Under the pieces are notes generated by a model, which had not been told where the DNA came from, did no database searches, and was given only the letters and a program-made list of their open reading frames with translations. Shown here one piece after another: positions 22,726 to 33,218 of a DNA stretch of 64,000 bases. The stretch is from Coprinopsis marcescibilis (taxonomy: Eukaryota > Basidiomycota > Agaricomycetes > Agaricales > Psathyrellaceae): positions 1 through 64,000 of the forward strand of contig ML210149.1 in assembly GCA_004369085.1 (NCBI GenBank), given 5' to 3'. The position numbers and the translations under genes are program-made. Position 1 is the stretch's first letter; every line of letters begins with the position of its first letter.

Positions 22726-24645
22726 ATGGAGTCGAATCAATATTCATGGCACTATAGGCGTCGCTCCCATGGCGTAGCAGATGATGATATTTATTCTACA
22801 CCAGCCCCGGATTCAAAGAGCCAAACCCAGACTCAACAGGTTATCCCATTACCTACTGCATCGACTTCTCTTCGGAGGAGCTCTTTCCGAGCATTCTTTC
22901 CGGGGTCCAAATCTACCCCAAGTACAATGGTGTCCTGGTCGACTTCGGTGCCCGTCTGGCTCGCGCTCTACTTTGTGCTGAACCTCAGTTTGACACTTTA
23001 CAACAAGGTCATGCTCAACCATTTCCCTTTCCCGTACACCTTGACTGCCCTCCATGCTCTTTGTGGGAGTATTGGGACCTTCTTACTCCTGCATTGGAGT
23101 GCCACTGTCACCAAGCTCAGAGCTCGGCTAAATCCCATCCTCCAACGACGACATTCCAAACGGCACAATAGGATACTCACCAGCCCAACTTCGACAATGA
23201 GCGAACCCTCAATCCCTGCTGTTCCTTCATTGCGCGGGAAAGAGGTGCTCGTTCTCTTCCTGTTCAGCATCTTGTACAGCGTCAACATCGTGGTCAGCAA
23301 CGCCTCCCTTCGACTCGTCACTGTCCCAGTATGTCGTTAGGTCTTGCTGCAATCACGGTTCTCATAATCTTTCCGCCCTTTGACAGTTCCACCAGGTGGT
23401 CCGTGCTTCCACCCCGCTGTTCACGGTGGCGTTATCCGCAGTGCTTCTGGGCAAGTATTGTTCCAGAGCCAAGCTTCTAACCCTGATACCTGTCATTGCT
23501 GGAGTCGGGTTTGCGTGAGTTAAATTGTCCAAGTACTCGCGTTCCCCTTCTGACATCCGCGTCTATCGTTTTAAGAACATACGGAGACTACTACTTTACA
23601 CCGCAGGGTTTCATCCTTACTCTGCTCGGAACAGTATTAGCGGCTATAAAGACGATCACAACCAATCTGCTGCAACAGAAGTCATCATCGGCCACAGCCA
23701 CCGTCAACTCGTCTGGATCAAAGTTACCCGCCCGAGCATCGAATGGAAGGCAAAACGCAGAAGTCAACGGTACCAACGGGACGTCGACAGCAACTGAGAA
23801 ACTCGAGTTTGTGCCTGAACGGTGGAACGAGGCCATCCAGGTCACCTACAAATCAGACTACGAAACTGATTCTCCTCATCTACAAAGCGGGCCTCTTCTT
23901 CAAGCCTCCGAAATCGATGAGGATTTGGAACCCATCTCCCAAAATCCCCCGATTAAGAAAACAGGGATATCAGGTCTGGTGGATGGCCTGCTCCCATTTA
24001 CCCGCCGGCACACAAGGCTGCACTCCGTCTCACCCATGTCGATGGACGGCTCAGCTCTACCTGTGCCCTGGACTCGGCTCCGCACACGCATAGCTCCCAT
24101 CCTAGCCCGCTTGGAGCTCCCCAAGCTCACTTTAACCCCGCTTCAACTGCTGTACCTCCTATCTCCCATCGCTTTCGTTCAGACTACGCTTCTAGCGCAC
24201 TTCTCTGGGGAGCTAGAGAGGGTGAACGTACACTTGAGCCAGGCGGCGAGCGAGTATGCACGGAAGCAGGCTGGTTCTGCTGCTGATGGGGTGTGGATGG
24301 GCTTTTGGGGCTTAGGAGGGGCACCAAGGTTGTGGTTGCTACTGAATGGCGTCCTGGCATTCCTTTTGAACGTTGTGAGCTTTAGTGCGAATAGGAAGGT
24401 TGGTGCACTGGCTATGACTGTTGCTGGTGAGTTCATCGCCGCCGTTGGTCTAATTTGTACCGGAGTGCTGATGTGGGCTATGGTGTGCAGCGAATGTGAA
24501 GCAGGTGCTGGCCGTACTTTGCTCGGTGACCCTTTTCAACCTCAACGTCACGCCAATGAATGGGCTTGGTATATTCTTGACGATTCTAGGGGGTGCTTGG
24601 TATGCCGCTGTAGAGCTGAGAGAGAAGGGCAAGGCAGCAAAGTAG
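22726..24645 (+). CDS. triose-phosphate-transporter-family (TPT) membrane protein 1
   Basis: Four exons (22726-23328, 23387-23514, 23576-24426, 24491-24645), 578 aa. Hydrophobic helices begin at about residue 73 with WLALYFVLNLSLTLYNK and HFPFPYTLTALHALCG, the opening of the TPT (drug/metabolite transporter superfamily) fold. NASLRLVTVPFHQVVRAS and PLFTVALSAVLLGKY follow, and the final helices are LLNGVLAFLLNVVSFSANRK and VKQVLAVLCSVTLFNL. A long hydrophilic loop of ~170 aa interrupts the middle. Such proteins exchange sugar phosphates, nucleotide sugars or related anions across Golgi/ER membranes. Substrate is not predictable. It is a tandem paralog of the gene at 25684, with the same intron positions and phases. 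Confidence 0.85.
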
Positions 24646-24763
24646 GAAGGTGTAGCGCGTGTATGACTGACTGCTCAGTTGCAAGGACATTATATCTCTC
24701 GGAATGTAGCCTACTAATTTGCTCACACTTAGAAGTGAATTGATTAGCTTTATACCTTCTTAC

Positions 24764-25200
24764 ATGTGCGAATTACAAGGGCTCCCCTCATTCAAGGACT
24801 TGTTGGATTGGCGAGGGACCCTTGATAATCTTTTACTGGAGATGCAGCAACATACATACATCTTCGAGAGATTAACATTGCGTTATGAGCAGCATGAAGT
24901 ATTATCCACAGTGGGTGCGTCCTATCTCTTCTCGGGTTTTGAATGTTCACAGTTACTAATTTTAGGTCCGGGGATGCGACTGGATAAGTATCAGACCAAA
25001 GGCTAACGCAAGAATCGCGGACGGTTCTTCGCGTACAGTGATGTTCATCGGCGATGCTTCTGATCCCAACGCGGTGGTCTCGAATATGACCCAAGCTTCA
25101 GTATGTGATAATGGTAGTGATAAGTGATCTCCCATGATTAACTCTTTACTTTCAGGCTTTCCATTTCAAGATCTACCAGTCGCACTATCAACTGGTGTAA
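24764..25200 (+). CDS. small spliced orphan protein (108 aa)
   Basis: Three exons with clean splice sites (24764-24910, 24966-25100, 25156-25200), all phase 0, give 108 aa ending YQSHYQLV. The sequence has coding character (LTLRYEQHEVLST, then VRGCDWISIRPKANARIADG and TVMFIGDASDPNAVVSN) but no signal peptide, membrane segment or motif that I recognise. It lies between the two TPT paralogs on the same strand. The first exon could extend further upstream in the open frame to 24719 or be joined to an earlier exon. Not recognised; function unknown. Confidence 0.5.
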
Positions 25201-25683
25201 TCCCAGCCTGATCCTTACCTTTACTTCATTCAGCATCACCTCGAGGCCCATTTCCATCACTATCGCGTCTTTTCGAACTCCTTCTTAATCCCTTCAGCAA
25301 ATATGACGAGGTTTCGGCGGGAGAAGTTCGAGACAACCGAGTCCGGTACGGCCATCTCGGTGGCTTCTGTTCGGGCGTGACGCCCATATTATACATTCCC
25401 GGAAGGAGAAGAATTGGTGAATCCACAGTCGACGACGGGACCTGGAATAAAATAGAAGAGATATCCGTTGTATACCCAGCATTTTACTTGCCTGCATTCA
25501 TTGGAAACCGGTTTATCGGTTAAATATGTAATTGTGTTTATGTATTGAGAGCATTCCTCAGCGGCATTGAAAGCCAGGGACGCTATTCTTCCTTCACAAC
25601 GCGACCTGGACCTCTGCTCATCCTCCACTCTCGCTGTATTTAATACAAAACCGACGCTCATTACACATAAATTGCCGCCGACG
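25201..25683. other. intergenic, no gene seen
   Basis: About 480 bp before transporter 2. Some open frames on the minus strand (25426-25226, 25823-25389) lack motifs and overlap the transporter start, so they are taken as chance. It presumably holds the transporter promoter. Confidence 0.4.
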
Positions 25684-27390
25684 ATGGACGATGTGGACAT
25701 CCGGACTCTGAGGCAGACATCTCCGGCAGCGCCAGTGATCAGAATCAGTACAGCATCTGTCACTTGTTCCCTCGCAAGTTTCGACCTCCCCGCCGAGCCA
25801 ATTAAATCCCACAAGCTCGACATGCTGAGGACGGCGGCCCAGTCAGCGAAGAAGGCATTTCACAAACGCATTCCGTCGCTGCGCGCTTACCACGATGACC
25901 AGCCGTATCTCGACCTAAAGCCACCGACATCACCCTCGGCAGTTAACTCACTACTTCCGTGTCCTCCATCGTCACCATCGTCCAAAAGATTACGATTTTC
26001 TGTTCCAATTCGCGATGCAGCGAGCCTCAGTCCATTCAGAAGGGCTACCTTGAGCGACGTGCCTCTCCTTGGGAAGGTTGCTTCGCGGTTAAACAACTCC
26101 AATTCCCCGGCATTATGGGTTTTTCTCTACTTTACGCTCAACCTTTCCCTAACGCTCTACAACAAATATGTCCTCAACCACTTCCCATTTCCCTACACCC
26201 TGACAGCATTGCACGCGCTATGTGGAACAGTGGGCACTTTCGTGATGCTGCACTTCAAGCTTGCCTCCGATCCGCTACCAAGGCTCAATTTCAAGGAGAG
26301 CGCGGTGATACTGGCATTCAGCATGCTCTACACCATCAACATTCTCGTTAGCAACGCCTCTTTGAAGCTGGTTACAGTACCGGTACGTGACTATCATATT
26401 GTGCATGCCAAACTACCTCAACCTGTTCCTGCAGTTCCATCAGGTAGTGCGCGCTTCTACACCTTTATTCACGATCGCTCTCTCGGCTCTGCTGTTCCGC
26501 AAGGGTTGCTCAAGGGCGAAGCTCTTTTCATTAGTACCGGTAATCATTGGGGTAGGCTTCGCGTGAGTCTCCTTCTCATCGATGATCGCGAGTGTCGGCT
26601 GATGGGCGACCTTCTGCAGGACGTATGGTGATTACTACTTCACCGTCTTTGGCTTCCTCCTCACCCTTCTCGGAACGCTCCTCGCTGCGCTCAAGACGAT
26701 CATCACCAACCTATTCCTCCGCTCATCCGCTTCTCCATCCGCGCCCACATCCATCACCAAAGCGTCCTCATCAGAGTCAACACCCTCTGGAGGCTTCCCA
26801 ACCAAACACGAGAAGGTGCCCGCCATCTTCCAAGCCCTCAGCCAAACCGACTCCCAATACCGTTTAACAACCGCTGCTTCAAGATTCAGCGTCCCGAAGC
26901 TATGCCTCACCCCGCTCCAACTGTTGTACCTCATGTCACCCCTCGCCTTCATCCAAACGACGATCATGGCCCACTTTACTGGCGAACTCGGAGCTGTGAA
27001 CCGGCACATATCAGAGCTTGCGCTCAGTGACCGGCCGTCGATAAGCTTTGGATTTGGGCTGGGGATTCCGAATTGGTGGTTGCTGATGAACGGTGTGATA
27101 GCGTTTGCGCTGAACATTGTGAGCTTCAATTCAAACAAGCGGATAGGCCCACTTGGAATGACCGTAGCTGGTGCGTACACCTATCTCCTCCATGATGCAT
27201 TACTGACGAGACACGACACGTCTGCCTAGCCAACGTCAAGCAAGTCTTGACTATACTCTGCGCAGTGACACTGTTCAACCTAACTATCACCCTCACGAAT
27301 GGGCTAGGCATCGCGCTGACGCTAGTTGGAGGTGCCATGTACGCTTATGTCGAGGTGCAGGAAAAGCAAAAGACGAAGCGCAGCGGTTGA
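25684..27390 (+). CDS. triose-phosphate-transporter-family (TPT) membrane protein 2
   Basis: Four exons (25684-26382, 26435-26562, 26620-27170, 27230-27390), 512 aa. It shares with the preceding paralog the FTLNLSLTLYNKYVLNHF start of the membrane part, PYTLTALHALCGTVGTF, NASLKLVTVPFHQVVRAS, TYGDYYFTVFGFLLTLLGT and the C-terminal ANVKQVLTILCAVTLFNL. Exon 2 is 128 nt in both genes and all intron phases agree, so the pair arose by tandem duplication. The N-terminal cytosolic region (~130 aa) and the central loop (much shorter here) have diverged. C-terminal EKQKTKRSG is basic, as in ER/Golgi retention tails. Same role class: an organellar sugar-phosphate or nucleotide-sugar exchanger. Confidence 0.85.
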
Positions 27391-27712
27391 GTTGATTGAC
27401 GACGAGTTGTGGACAATATGACATGCTTTGCTTCTCACCACCAGTACTACTATACTATTATACGCACCCTTTACCGTCTTCTGGTGGCCATTTTCGCTGG
27501 AGTATATCTCGAAGGATGTTGCGCGCGTTGTGTACGATAGGGAGATCGAGAGGCGGATTCACTTCCGAGTATTGATAGCAAGTAACCGCAGTCGCCGTGT
27601 TGTAGGACAGAAATGTAAATTCAAATCGAGAATAAACGATTTCTATGGTTGCAAAAATAATGCAAGGAATAGGGAGAGCGTGTTCACTGGAAACCGCAAG
27701 AGAAAAAAAAGG
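27391..27712. other. intergenic between transporter 2 and U6 copy 2
   Basis: About 320 bp, no gene seen. It should contain the 3' end of the transporter transcript. Purine-rich (A/G runs) close to the U6 terminator. Confidence 0.4.
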
Positions 27713-27777
27713 AAAATAAATATTGAGACCCGTAGGTCTACCACTCCGGGAAAGCGTGTCATCCTTGTGCAGGGGCC

Positions 27778-27808
<31 letters not shown>

Positions 27809-27832
27809 TTCGTATGTCACCCCGAAGGGGAC
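27713..27832 (-). ncRNA. U6: U6 spliceosomal snRNA, copy 2
   Basis: On the minus strand this is the same 120-nt sequence as copy 1 at 13894-14013, with the 5' stem-loop, ACAGAGAA box, AGC triad, internal stem-loop and TTTATTTT terminator; I find no difference. The flanks differ, apart from a few bases next to the ends. A TATA-like TTATAAC lies about 20 bases upstream of the RNA start. It sits about 200 bp beyond the 3' end of NACHT-TPR gene 2, same strand. Both copies look intact; which is transcribed cannot be told. Confidence 0.95.
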
Positions 27833-27884
27833 AATAATCAATGTTATAATGAGCTACACGCGCCAAGGATCCTGTATTTCGTTG

Positions 27885-27950
27885 AGCTGGCGGAGTTGCA
27901 CAGCCACCTGGCTGCGGGATCGAGTCCCCAGTTCGGTTTGAGTTTGGAAC
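27885..27950 (+). other. tRNA-like A/B-box fragment (possible SINE remnant)
   Basis: TGGCGGAGTTG fits a Pol III A box and GGATCGAGTCC (27914-27924) is one base off a B box, but the two are too close for a full tRNA: the anticodon arm is missing. A similar arrangement is seen at about 63285-63320. Either a decayed tRNA-derived element or chance. Confidence 0.25.
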
Positions 27951-28028
27951 GGTGGTACCAAAACAAAAAAGGTAAATAGGTCATATACGCAGGAAAGGTA
28001 GAAGTAACAAGTACAGAGTTGTTATCTA

Positions 28029-31000
28029 TCACATATTATTTATCTGATCCAGCAGACGAAGGCACTGCTCGAGGTTTTCCTTGCGCTCTGGGACATGAGC
28101 CACGAGCATACGAAACATGGGTATGGCGAGCTGTACATGCTCCAGTGCATCTTCTTTGCGGCCCAGGTGGAAGAAGGCTACAGCACAGCGCTGGTGAAGA
28201 GTACTCTTGCCATCCAATACTTGTAGGTCACTGCCGTCCTCTGACCCCTCCTCCTCCTCCTCCTCCTTTTCGATTTCAAGAAGCAGTCCTTCTTTGGCTT
28301 TGGATAAAGCCTCCTCGTATCGCTCACACAAGTTGAGGGCATGGGCCAGGGTGTCCAGTGCGTTCTCCAGATCTCCTATATGCGCCGCATCCGAGGTCGA
28401 TAATGAACGAAAGAGGGCAACGGCCTCTTCGGCGTGTTGGACAGCTTCAGGATATGGGCCAGTTTCGGCGAGGTACCACGCATGGCAGTTCAAGGAATCC
28501 CCCAGGTCCCCAGTGTATTGCTCCGGCGACTGGCCTGCTATGCGACGCCTGATCGCAACAGATTCGCGTATGGGGTCGAGTGTGTCTGCGTGCCTTCCAC
28601 CATCGAAAAGGTAGGAAGCATAGTCGTAAAGTGCTTCGGCTAGGGAGGACTGGGCCTCGGAATCAGAAGGATCTCCTGCTGCCAGTTGGCGTCGAAGAGT
28701 GACAGCCTCGAGACCCATCGCGATTGCATCGTCATGGCGTTGGTCTTTGTCGAGATACAATGCAAGCAGCTCGGTAGAAATGGCAAGGGATTCATTGTAT
28801 AGGTCGGGATTCTGGGCGGCAAGGGAACGGTAAATGTCGACTGACTCCTGTGCAGACTCCGTAGCGTCGGTGTGCTTGTTGACCGCAGCGAGGTACATGG
28901 GGTAATTCATCAAGCAGCTCGCTAATTGTGACGCTTGTTCAAGCGATTTGGGGTCCCGTGCAAGCAATCGGCGACGGATTTCAATAGACTCCTGCATGGC
29001 TGGGATGGCGTCGGTATAACGTTTGACAACTCGATAATCGGCCGCCAAAGAAAAGAGAGTCCGTGCCACGTCTGATAGAGATTGTTCGGAATCTCCAGTT
29101 GCCAAACGACGGCGAACGCCGACGGCTTCAATGCGCAGAGCGATAACGTCGTCGGAACGTGCCACAACTGCTTCAGAGTCGGGGTCGTCGGCATCTTGCA
29201 GTTTAGCACTGTCTCTTTCATCAACCAAAATTGCGAGAGTGTATGTAAGTGTATCAAGCGAGTCGGCCAGCTGAACGTCGTATGTGGCGGGGTCTCTTGA
29301 CGCAAGTCGACGCCGGATTTCAACGACTTCTTTCCTACAAGGAAGTGCATCGGAATGGCGGTCACAGGCGGTCAGATGGCATCCCAGATTGTGAAGGGAG
29401 TATGCCAACATTGGCTCCGATACTCCCGGGTCCTTGGAGGCCAGTTCACGGCGTAATGTGACTGCCTCTGTGGTGGGTTCAATTGCTTCGAGATTCTTTC
29501 CCGCTCTGGACAAATTGTACCCATAACTGTGTAGTGAGTGCGCCAACGAGATGACATGTTCAGCGTCCCCTGCGGCCAAACGGCGACGGAGGTCGATGGA
29601 CTCCACCAGTAAGGGCGTCGCGTCGCCGGTCCGTTGGCACTCGTCGAGGTCGCAAGCTACCTTCCAAAGCGAGAATCCCAAGCTGGGTTCGAACTTGATC
29701 GGGTCCTGGACCGCAATCCTGCGACGGATTTGAAGTGCTTCCTGTCCAACTTGAACAGCCGCGACGTGGTTACCCAGCCCGGAGAGGCAATGCGCATGAC
29801 TGTAAGTCAAGTCTGAAAGCCGGGGTTCATGGGTTGCCGGGTCTTTAGCTGCCAGTTCTCTTTGGATAGCGATCGCTTTCGAGTATTGTTCCACAGCCTC
29901 GGATAAGCTTCCAGTCTGCGAGAGACACCATCCATATTGCTGGAAGCCTGCAACAAGGTTGGGTCGGAATCGCGCTGGGTCGCTATCGTATAGAGTGTGG
30001 TAGATGCCGATGGCGTCCTGAATGGCTGGTAGGGCGGCGGGGAATTTACCGGTCCTGGAAAGGTAGAAGGAATAGTTATGGAAGGAAGAAGCGAAGAGCT
30101 GGGATGTGGAAAGATCTGTTGGCGGAAAGGCTCGCAGAATGTCGATGCACTCGACAATGGGTGGAATGGCATCTTCTACGCGCTTGGAAGCATTAAGAAT
30201 GAAGGCCAGGTTGGAAAGGGCGCGTGCGACTGCGTGCTCCGATTTGTTGACGCGATCTGTAACGAGTTGGCGAGAAATAGTGATAGCCTCCGTAGCAATC
30301 CGAATAGCCTCGTCGTGATGTTCTAGCCCACTCAGTGCAAGACTGTCTATGCGAAGAAACCTGGATAGAAGTTTTCTGAAGGACGTATCGGTATCGTCCA
30401 ACGGCGGGAGAAGCCCCAGACCCTCGCGAACGGACTGACGGCAGACCTCGTAGTCTTTAAGCGAATATAAAGTAGCCGACAACGTCACGAGAGCCAGAGC
30501 AAACTCCTTCTTCACGTCTGGATCGGTTTCAGAAGACACCTGTCGGTAAAGATCGACAGAATCCCTGGCAAGAGGCCGGCTTTCAGTGTGCCGATTTGTC
30601 TCCGCCAGAATTCTGGCCATCGAACAATATATTCTAGCCGTGGTCCTTGTCGTTGGGGCGTCCAAGGTCGAAGAGGAGAGCACCTGTGTTGTTAATCATT
30701 CAGCACAGGGCGCCTTCTCAGACCCATTCCCACTTACCAATGTCAGTTTCCGCAACGAAATTATGTCAATGATAGCGCCGGCTGCTGCTGTGACTTCGAG
30801 TATTGCACGGGGCTGCTCGACAATGACCTCACGAGCGAGCTGAATGTGTGATTTTTCCACCGGCTCAGTTGGCATTGTCGAAGTATGGTGCTCCAATTGG
30901 TGGCACGAGTACCAAAGCTGCTCCGAAACGCTATCCTTCTCCAGCGAAGGGACCTTTGGTGGGATAGCCAATGGATCGCTGGTCCATTCTCCTAAGCTAT

Positions 31001-32654
31001 ATTCAAGGATGGGTACGTTGGTAGAAGTGAGGCCGTTCTTAATGACCAGGAGGGCGAGGTGGGATAGTCTCGAATGATGCTCTTCGCTATTCAGGCGGAA
31101 TTGTAGTGGTGCACGCTTCGTCAGGAACTCCTGGACGGAGAGGTGGAGGAGCCGGACCGGTTGTCGTGGATTGGATGCCGAATAGTCTTGAAGCAATGGG
31201 CGCAACAACGAACAGATCCTATGAACATCGTTGATCTTGATTCCTTCAGGTGCATAAAGGGCAGCGAGAGCGGTAGGCGACAAAGGTTCCTTCAACGTAG
31301 CAAAGGCCCCCATGATTTTCTTGTATTTCTCTACAAATCGTCGATCCGTCCACTTGTGCTTAGACAGAATTCGTAGGTAAAGGCTGTCGAGCTGCTGGGT
31401 GGCCGCATCATCTTCATCCCAATGGGTGCTGTCCCCAGTAACGATGTCTTCCAGCTCTGCAGCTGGGTCGTAGGAATCGTCGATGTGGTTGAGGACGGTC
31501 GCCGCCCATAGGAAGAGACCCTCTGTCTTTTTGATGAACGCCGTCAGGACTTCCGGGGTAATTGATGGGCCATAGGTGGTCTTGGATAATCGAAATGTAA
31601 TGAACGTTCTGATGTCTTTGTCATTGAATGCGCCTGTGAGGGAGCGGGAAGAATGACTGATATGGGGTTGGTTTTCCAGAGCCTTTACAATCCGCTCTTC
31701 GGGGCGCGTTGTAAGGATGACGCGGAAACATGGTGGAAGGCGTGGTACCCAATCCCGTAGAATCGAAAGAATTATAGGGTCGTGCTCTTCGTCGAGGGCG
31801 TCGATCACGATCACGAAATGTCGATTTTGGGGTATCAATGGGCAAATGGGGAGGACCACATCCTCAAATTGACGAACAGGGTCGGCGATGGCAAGGGTGT
31901 TGTTCTTTGCCAGGGTTTCTCCCACTTGCCTCTTGATCTGATTGTCAATGTCGCAGAGACCCCGAATGAACGAGGCCATAAGGCCAGATGAAGTCGAATG
32001 CTGGTTCATTTGATTGAAAAAGAATCCGACAACGAGGGTTTTCTCCTTTTCAGCCTTCCGACAAATAGTATGGGCAAGGGCAGACTTGCCGCTGCCTGCT
32101 GAGTCCGCCACCACGTAGATCTCTGCTGTGCTTCCTACGGGACCATTGATCCAAGATATTATCTCTCCGATGTGTGTTTCGCGGGTTCCTGCGAGACACG
32201 TCGCTGAAGCATTCCAAAAGCAGCCCATTGGATCAGCTAGACGACGAAGGGCCTCATGTATGTCAACATCGGTGGCTAGATCACGCAGATACACTCAGTA
32301 CAATACACCCTGAATTATCGATAATCTAAACTTACAGTCGTTGTTGATGACATTAGTTATATTCGTGACCATGTTGTTGGTAACGTCCCCGCCAACGACG
32401 TTGATCTGAGCCGAGTCTCGAATTGTAACATTGGATGCGTTTGCTAAAACCTCGGTGACTGATCCAAGAGTCAGGATTCCACCTTAAGACAGAGAGAGTA
32501 GTTGCTACTCACCATTAGCACCCTTCTCTCCTCGATTTCGACGTTCTTTCGACACACTATTGTACGCCTTCCATTTCTTCAGTGCATTGTGTGCTGGCAG
32601 TATCTTCAAACCATCGCGACTCATCAGATTGAGATCGTGAAGGTAAAGGACCAT
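28029..32654 (-). CDS. NACHT-TPR (NLR-like) protein 2, intact
   Basis: Exons 32654-32513 (5' end uncertain; frame open to ~32795), 32458-32336, 32275-30738 and 30683-28029; from ATG 32654 this is 1,485 aa. Exon 2 encodes NASNVTIRDSAQINVVGGD, the Asn/Gly-rich stretch also seen in NLR 1. NACHT: Walker A DSAGSGKSALAHT, Walker B FVIVIDALDEE, then a winged-helix-like region (LLHLSVQEFLTKRAP). The last exon alone encodes about 20 TPR-like repeats, ending in an acidic EEEEEEGSEDGSD loop and LLDQINNM. Sensor NTPases with NACHT and a repeat array mediate non-self recognition and regulated cell death in other fungi; nothing here shows the ligand. No separate N-terminal effector domain is recognised. 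Intron positions around NACHT match NLR 1. Confidence 0.85.
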
Positions 32655-33218
32655 CTGGACGTACCTTATCCATGTCTCCAGCCCAATAATGGCTGTGTCG
32701 AGATTGCGGGTAGGATAGAATCGAAAAGATGACAGTAATCCCGACGGGTTGAATAGGCACCAGAGCCTGTAAGCAGCTCCAACCCTCGAGGTCAACCCCT
32801 GGCCCAGGTTGCCCTTGCTCAGCGCTGAGCGCCAAACAGCGGCCGGAGCTAGCCGAAATTTAGCCCCAAGGCATGTGTCTGCGTGGCTGACATGCAGAAG
32901 CTGGCGCAGTAGTACTAGTCCAGTAGTCCAGTGGTGGTTACTTATGTGTTTTATGATATCGTATGGTAGGATATTCAGGGCCTAATATATACTGCGTACA
33001 CACTGGCAGGTATACGAGATATAACGTATATCTAATAAACAAAGTAATTGAATAGAATAAATTAAGACCTCCTGCCCCGCATATACGATTTAAGGACCGT
33101 GACCAGAAAGATACATGATACCCACGGGAAACTGCAGGCAGTAACCTGAGGTTACACCGCAAAAGTGGGATATGTTTAGCAGTACTCGGATTATCATGGC
33201 ACAAAGAAATTCGCCGAA
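32655..33218. other. region upstream of NLR 2
   Basis: About 560 bp. The frame leading into NLR 2 remains open to ~32795 and an earlier exon may lie here (a splice acceptor-like TTACAG is seen near 32770 on the minus strand). The remainder is AT-rich and shows no gene. Confidence 0.35.

Noticed and set aside
32483..32512. A 30-nt intron at the start of NLR 2 ending in CTTAAG
   Set aside because: Too short for a fungal intron; the acceptor GGATCAG 24 nt on gives a 54-nt intron with a CTGAC branch site and keeps the frame.
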